Assembly (NCBI GenBank): GCA_016712525.1
Contig: JADJQX010000001.1
Span: forward strand, 1,674,001 to 1,738,000
DNA: 64,000 bases
Direction of reading: 5' to 3'
From: Myxococcales bacterium
Lineage (GTDB): Bacteria; Myxococcota_A; Polyangia; Polyangiales; Polyangiaceae
Shown here piece by piece: positions 59,820-64,000 of this stretch. The notes below the pieces were generated by a model, which saw only the letters and a list, made by a program, of their open reading frames with translations, was not told the DNA's origin and searched no databases. Both the position numbers and the translations under genes were made by a program. Position 1 is the stretch's first letter. Each line of letters starts with the position of its first letter.

Positions 59820-60854
59820 ATGAGCTCGCACCGCGTCATCGTCGTCGGCGCCTCCGGTTACTCCGGGGGTGTGCTCGCGCGTCTCCTCGCGTCCCACCCG
59901 CACCTCCGCCTCCACGCGGCCACGAGCGACGCACGCGCAGGCAAAAACGTGGGACGTGAGCTCGGCTTCTCGAGCGACGTCGTGTTCGTGCCGAACGCCG
60001 AGGCCGAGCGCGCCGCGGCCTCGTGCGACGTGGCCTTCCTGGCGACCCCCGCCGAGGTCTCGGCCGAGCTCGGGCCGAAGCTCGCCGAGGGTGGCCGCAC
60101 CGTGGTCGATCTCTCGGGGGCCTTCCGCCTCGCGACGGGCGACGATGTGCGTGCACACTACAAGTTCTTGCACCCGCACGCGTCACGGCTCGGGGTAACG
60201 CACTACGGCCTGCCCGAGCTCTTCGGGGCGCCTTCGCGGGGCACGTTGGTCTCGAACCCAGGGTGTTACCCCACGCCGACGCTGCTCGGCCTCGGGCCGC
60301 TCGTGCGCGCGGGCCTCGTCTCGCCGAAGGGCATCGTGGTCGACGCCAAGTCGGGCACCACGGGCGCGGGTCGCCAGTCGAAAGAAGAGCACTCGTTCGC
60401 CGAGGTGGCCGAGAACCTGCGCGCCTACAAGGTGCTCTCGCACCAGCACGAGCCCGAGATCGCGCAGAAGCTCGCCGCGTTCTCTGGCAAGGCCGTCGAG
60501 GGCCTCGTGTTCACGCCGCACCTCCTCCCCGTGCGTCGCGGTCTTTTGTCCACCTGCTACGCGCGCCCGCTCACGTCGGCTCCCGCGAAAGACCTCGAAG
60601 CGTGCCTCCGTGACACGTACGCCGGGTCGCCGTTCGTCGAGATCGTGTCTCCCGAAGAGGTGACCTTGGCGAGCGTCGTGGGGACGAACATGTGCCGCCT
60701 CGGCGTAGCCGCGCGAGGCGACGTGGTGGTGGTGGTCGGCGCGATCGACAACCTGGTGAAGGGCGCGGCCGGGCAGGCCCTGCAGAACGTGAATTTGGCT
60801 CTCGGGTTCGACGAGGGGTGCGGCCTTTCGGGCCTGCATAGGAGCGCAGCATGA
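59820..60854 (+). CDS. argC: N-acetyl-gamma-glutamyl-phosphate reductase
   Basis: 344 residues. NADP-binding VVGASGYSGGVLARLL at the N-terminus, active-site Cys in VSNPGCYPTPTLL, KSGTTGAGR and HQHEPEI (catalytic His), and VKGAAGQALQNVNL near the end are the ArgC signature. It reduces N-acetylglutamyl phosphate in arginine synthesis. ATG 59820 gives the normal N-terminus. The stop overlaps the next start by ATGA. First gene of an arginine operon. Confidence 0.95.
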   Translation: MSSHRVIVVGASGYSGGVLARLLASHPHLRLHAATSDARAGKNVGRELGFSSDVVFVPNAEAERAAASCDVAFLATPAEVSAELGPKLAEGGRTVVDLSGAFRLATGDDVRAHYKFLHPHASRLGVTHYGLPELFGAPSRGTLVSNPGCYPTPTLLGLGPLVRAGLVSPKGIVVDAKSGTTGAGRQSKEEHSFAEVAENLRAYKVLSHQHEPEIAQKLAAFSGKAVEGLVFTPHLLPVRRGLLSTCYARPLTSAPAKDLEACLRDTYAGSPFVEIVSPEEVTLASVVGTNMCRLGVAARGDVVVVVGAIDNLVKGAAGQALQNVNLALGFDEGCGLSGLHRSAA

Positions 60855-62938
60855 GGATTCCCAAGGGTTTTTCGTTCGCCGCGACCAACGCCGGCATCAA
60901 GGCCCACAAAAAAGACATGGCCCTCGTCGCGAGCGAGCTGCCCTGCAGCGCCGCCGGCGTCCTCACCGTGAACCGCGCCAAGGCCCCGCCCGTCGAGCAC
61001 GCCGAGAAGCGCCTCCCTGGCAAAGGCATCTCGGCCATCGTGCTGAACAGCGGCAACGCGAACGCCCTCACGGGAGACGCCGGCCGCGAGGACGTGAAGG
61101 CCATCCACGCCGCCATGGCGCTCGCCCTCGGCATCCCGCAAGACGCCGTGCTCTCCATGTCGACCGGGGTCATCGGCGTGCGCCTGCCCGTGCAGAAGCT
61201 CGTCGCCGCGTGCGACGTGCTCGCCAAGTCGCGCGGGGAGGGCATCGTCGGCGCGGCCGAGGCCATCATGACCACCGACACGCGGGTCAAGCTCACGCAC
61301 CGCATGCTCACGATCAAGGGCGCGACGGTCACGATCGCCGCGTTCGCCAAAGGCTCGGGCATGGTCGCGCCCGAGATGGCCACGGTGCTCGGCGTCATCA
61401 CGACCGACGCGGCCATCGAGCCCGAGCGGCTCCAGGCCATGCTCGTGCGCACGACCGACAAGAGCTTCCACTCGCTCGTGATCGACAACGACATGAGCAC
61501 GAACGACGCCGTGTTCATGCTGGCGAACGGCGCCTCGGGCGTCAAAGTCGAAGACCCGGCCGACGTGGCCGCCTTCGAAGAGGCCCTCACGAGCCTCACC
61601 GTGGAGCTCGCGCGCGCCGTAGCCGAGGACGGCGAGGGCGCCACGAAGCTCCTCGAGGTGCGCGTCGGCGGCGCTCCCGACGCCGAAATCGCCCGTGATC
61701 TCGCGAGGATGGTGGCCGGCTCGAATTTGGTGAAGGCCGCGATCTTCGGGGCCGATCCGAACTGGGGGCGTGTGCTCGCGGCCATCGGCTCGCGCATCGG
61801 CTCCAAGAAGTACGACGTCGACCCGAACCTCTCTCGCGTCTCCCTCCAGGGCGAGGTGGTGTTCGACGACGGCGGCCCCAAGCTCTCCGAGCCCGGCAAG
61901 CTCCGCGCGAAGATGCGCGAGCCGCAGGTGAAGATCGACGTCGACCTCCGGGCGGGGTCGGGCGAGGCCACCGTGTGGGGCTGCGATCTCTCGTACGACT
62001 ACGTGAAGATCAACGCCGACTACATCTCGTTCACGAACGCGTCGCCCGAGGGCGTCGTCACGAAGGACGACAGGCTCACGAACTACAGCCCGAGCTTCAA
62101 GCGCTCGCTGCTCGTCGAGGCGCTCTCGTACATCGACAAATTCTCCAAAAAACGGGCAGTCGTGAAATACGGCGGCGCCGCCATGGTGAAAGACTCGCTC
62201 AAGGCGAGCTTCGCGAACGACATCAACCTCCTCTGCTCCGCGGGCCTCCTCCCCATCGTCGTGCACGGCGGCGGGCCCGAGATCTCGCGTACCCTCGAGA
62301 AGCTGGGCCAGGGCAAGAGCGAGTTCGTCGACGGCGTCCGCGTGACGGGCGTCGAGGACGTGAAGGTCGTCGAGATGGTGCTCACCGGCCGCATCAACAC
62401 GGAGATCGTCTCCCTCTTGAACCAGAAGAGCGCGAAGGCCGTGGGCGTCTCCGGGAAGGACGCGGGCCTCCTCCGCGCGCGCCGCCTCTACGGCAAAGAG
62501 GGCCGTGATCTCGGCATGGTGGGCGAGATCACCCAGGTGAACCGCGACTACCTCGAGATGCTCCTCGAGAAGGGCTACGTGCCCGTGGTGTCCCCCGTCG
62601 GCCTCGGCGAGGACGGCGAGGGTTACAACATCAACGCCGACACGGCCGCGGCCGAGATCGCGTGCGCCCTCTCCGCCGAGAAGCTCATCTACCTCTCGGA
62701 CGTTCCCGGCATCCTCGACAGCGGCGAGCTCATCAGCGAAATCACGGCGAGCGAGCTCCGCCGGCGCATCGACGACAAAATCATCGTCGGCGGTATGGCG
62801 GCCAAGGCCGAGAGCATCCTGCGCGCCCTCGCGGGGGGGGTCTCGTCGGTGCACGTCATCGACGGCCGCACTCCCCACGGTCTCATCGCCGAGCTCTTCA
62901 CCGACCGCGGCATCGGCACGCTCGTGCGAAAGGACTGA
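60851..62938 (+). CDS. argJB: ArgJ-ArgB fusion: ornithine acetyltransferase + N-acetylglutamate kinase
   Basis: 695 residues. Residues 1-about 400 are ArgJ: the autocleavage site is in KGSGMVAPEMATVLG (about 170-184, cut before Thr), with NSGNANALTG for the oxyanion region and the closing SYDYVKINADY. Residues about 430-695 are ArgB: RAVVKYGGAAM, LLPIVVHGGGPEI, DVPGILD, GGMAAKAESILRAL. One chain would recycle the acetyl group and phosphorylate N-acetylglutamate, steps 1/5 and 2 of the pathway. ArgJ matures by self-cleavage into two chains, so the kinase would stay on the beta chain. ATGA overlap with argC; argH follows 2 bp later. Confidence 0.9.
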   Translation: MRIPKGFSFAATNAGIKAHKKDMALVASELPCSAAGVLTVNRAKAPPVEHAEKRLPGKGISAIVLNSGNANALTGDAGREDVKAIHAAMALALGIPQDAVLSMSTGVIGVRLPVQKLVAACDVLAKSRGEGIVGAAEAIMTTDTRVKLTHRMLTIKGATVTIAAFAKGSGMVAPEMATVLGVITTDAAIEPERLQAMLVRTTDKSFHSLVIDNDMSTNDAVFMLANGASGVKVEDPADVAAFEEALTSLTVELARAVAEDGEGATKLLEVRVGGAPDAEIARDLARMVAGSNLVKAAIFGADPNWGRVLAAIGSRIGSKKYDVDPNLSRVSLQGEVVFDDGGPKLSEPGKLRAKMREPQVKIDVDLRAGSGEATVWGCDLSYDYVKINADYISFTNASPEGVVTKDDRLTNYSPSFKRSLLVEALSYIDKFSKKRAVVKYGGAAMVKDSLKASFANDINLLCSAGLLPIVVHGGGPEISRTLEKLGQGKSEFVDGVRVTGVEDVKVVEMVLTGRINTEIVSLLNQKSAKAVGVSGKDAGLLRARRLYGKEGRDLGMVGEITQVNRDYLEMLLEKGYVPVVSPVGLGEDGEGYNINADTAAAEIACALSAEKLIYLSDVPGILDSGELISEITASELRRRIDDKIIVGGMAAKAESILRALAGGVSSVHVIDGRTPHGLIAELFTDRGIGTLVRKD

Positions 62939-62940
62939 CC

Positions 62941-64000
62941 ATGGTCATCGAGAACGCCGGCGGATCCATCGCGCGAACGGCCGCGACGGGCGCGGGGGGC
63001 ATGATCCCCGAGCTGCTCGCGTGGAGCTCGTCGATGGACGACGACTGGGCCCTCGTCCGCGAGGACATCCTCGGGAGCTCGGCCCACGTGACCATGCTCG
63101 GCCGCCAGGGGCTCGTCGACAAGGCCGACGCGGGCACGCTGCGGGCCGAGCTGCTCTCCATGTTCGCCCTCGCCGAGCGCCGGGAGCTCTCGCTGCCCAC
63201 GGGCGAAGAAGACGTGCACATGGCCATCGAGGCCCACCTCACCACCAAGCTCGGCGAGGTCGGAAAGCGCCTGCACACGGCGCGCTCGCGCAACGATCAG
63301 GTGTCGACGGCGCTCAGGCTCCACGTTCGCACCACGCGGGCCCACGTCGTCGCGAAGGTGGCCGAGCTCTCGCTCTCTCTCCTCACGCGCGCTCGCGCCG
63401 AGGCACAGCTCGTCTTGCCGGCGTACACGCACAGGCAGCGCGCCCAGCCGATCTCGGGCGCCTTCTTGATCGGCGCGTGGACCGCCGGTCTCCTCCGCGC
63501 GGGAAAGCGCCTCGCCGACGTCGACGTCTCCGAGTGTCCGCTCGGCTCGGGGGCGTGCTCGGGGTCGAGCTTGCCCATCGATCGCGCCCTCACGGCGAGC
63601 CTGCTCGGCTTCTCGGGCGGGCCGACCAAGAACGCGCTCGACACCGTGGGAGACCGCGATTTCTCGCTCGATTACGTGTTCGCGTGCACGCGCGTGCTGC
63701 TCGCCCTCTCGCGCCTCGCGACCGACGTGATCGACTACGCGACGAGCGAGTTCGGCTTCGTGAAGCTCGGCGACACGATCTCCGCGGGCTCGTCGATGAT
63801 GCCGCAGAAGAAGAACCCCGACATCTTCGAGCTGGTGCGCTCGAAGGCCTCGTTCGGAGCGGGCAACGTCGTGCAAATGATGACGCTCGTGCGCGGGCTC
63901 CACGCGGGCTACAGCCGCGATCTCCAAGACGATCGCCGCGCCACGCTCGGCACGGGGCCCGTCACGCTCGGCGCCATCGAGGCCGTGTCGCTCGCGTTCC
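62941..64000 (+). CDS. argH: Argininosuccinate lyase (partial, runs off the right edge)
   Basis: 353 residues visible. HTARSRNDQVSTALRLH, DYVFACTRVL and GSSMMPQKKNPD (signature with the mobile loop, about 283-294) are diagnostic of ArgH in the fumarase/aspartase superfamily; it splits argininosuccinate into arginine and fumarate. An N-terminal extension of about 20 residues precedes the usual start of the fold. ATG 62941 is 2 bp after the argJB stop. The frame is open to the window end. Confidence 0.92.
   Translation, partial: MVIENAGGSIARTAATGAGGMIPELLAWSSSMDDDWALVREDILGSSAHVTMLGRQGLVDKADAGTLRAELLSMFALAERRELSLPTGEEDVHMAIEAHLTTKLGEVGKRLHTARSRNDQVSTALRLHVRTTRAHVVAKVAELSLSLLTRARAEAQLVLPAYTHRQRAQPISGAFLIGAWTAGLLRAGKRLADVDVSECPLGSGACSGSSLPIDRALTASLLGFSGGPTKNALDTVGDRDFSLDYVFACTRVLLALSRLATDVIDYATSEFGFVKLGDTISAGSSMMPQKKNPDIFELVRSKASFGAGNVVQMMTLVRGLHAGYSRDLQDDRRATLGTGPVTLGAIEAVSLAF

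Noticed and set aside
1..64000. CRISPR arrays, rRNA genes, IS transposases, reverse transcriptase
   Set aside because: No regularly spaced repeats, rRNA signatures or transposase/RT motifs were seen in either strand.

Overview
This 64 kb window is GC-rich chromosomal DNA that most resembles a myxobacterium-like member of the Myxococcota (Polyangia-type). The pointers are: many lipoproteins with Asp/Ala/Gly/Pro-rich linkers after the lipobox, a DUF2330 protein, a eukaryotic-type Ser/Thr kinase with an HRDVSPQN catalytic loop, a family B DNA polymerase, and strong third-codon-position GC that throws up long antisense shadow ORFs. This is inference from protein style; no rRNA is present to confirm it.

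Layout. 0-6.8 kb: a cell-envelope sugar cluster with four polytopic GT-C-like membrane proteins and a small GDPD-like phosphodiesterase. 6.9-10.3 kb: a macA-macB-type ABC export operon split into adaptor, ATPase and permease. 10.4-17.7 kb: a DUF2330 protein, secreted or lipoproteins, a Tat-type nitroreductase-like lipoprotein divergent from a LysR regulator, and a serine beta-lactamase-fold lipoprotein. 17.66-19.82 kb: a Septu-like (PtuA ATPase + PtuB HNH nuclease) defence module bounded by two 119-bp direct repeats, each with a hairpin whose stem differs between copies but keeps its pairing; ptuB is frameshifted. 19.8-27.7 kb: a five-haem lipocytochrome, DUF302, lipoproteins, an SDR, a VanY-like peptidase fold protein and a CapA-like protein.

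27.8-41.1 kb is the most unusual region. A four-gene minus-strand operon encodes a SpoIIE-type phosphatase, a 1965-residue protein with three complete FIST sensor units plus STAS/zinc-ribbon/STAS/TM/PDZ-like parts, a Ser/Thr kinase carrying the same STAS/zinc cassette, and a receiver-like/HATPase protein. Divergent from it is an 876-residue STAND-type ATPase/TPR regulator with a C-terminal OmpR-like winged helix. TAAG-core direct repeats at about 11-bp spacing lie in the divergent promoter region and again upstream of the neighbouring lipoprotein gene. Together these look like a membrane-associated partner-switching signalling system with its own regulator.

41.1-57.5 kb: AraC/cupin pair, GST, H1-like protein, family B DNA polymerase, SthA transhydrogenase, RtcB ligase, three regulator/oxidoreductase pairs, a membrane-hydrolase/transglutaminase-elicitor fusion, and a CPBP protease and AraC regulator next to tRNA-Arg(CCG). 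57.8-64 kb: a lipoprotein metalloprotease, a small membrane protein and an arginine operon argC - argJ::argB fusion - argH (cut by the window end). No rRNA, CRISPR array or IS transposase was found.
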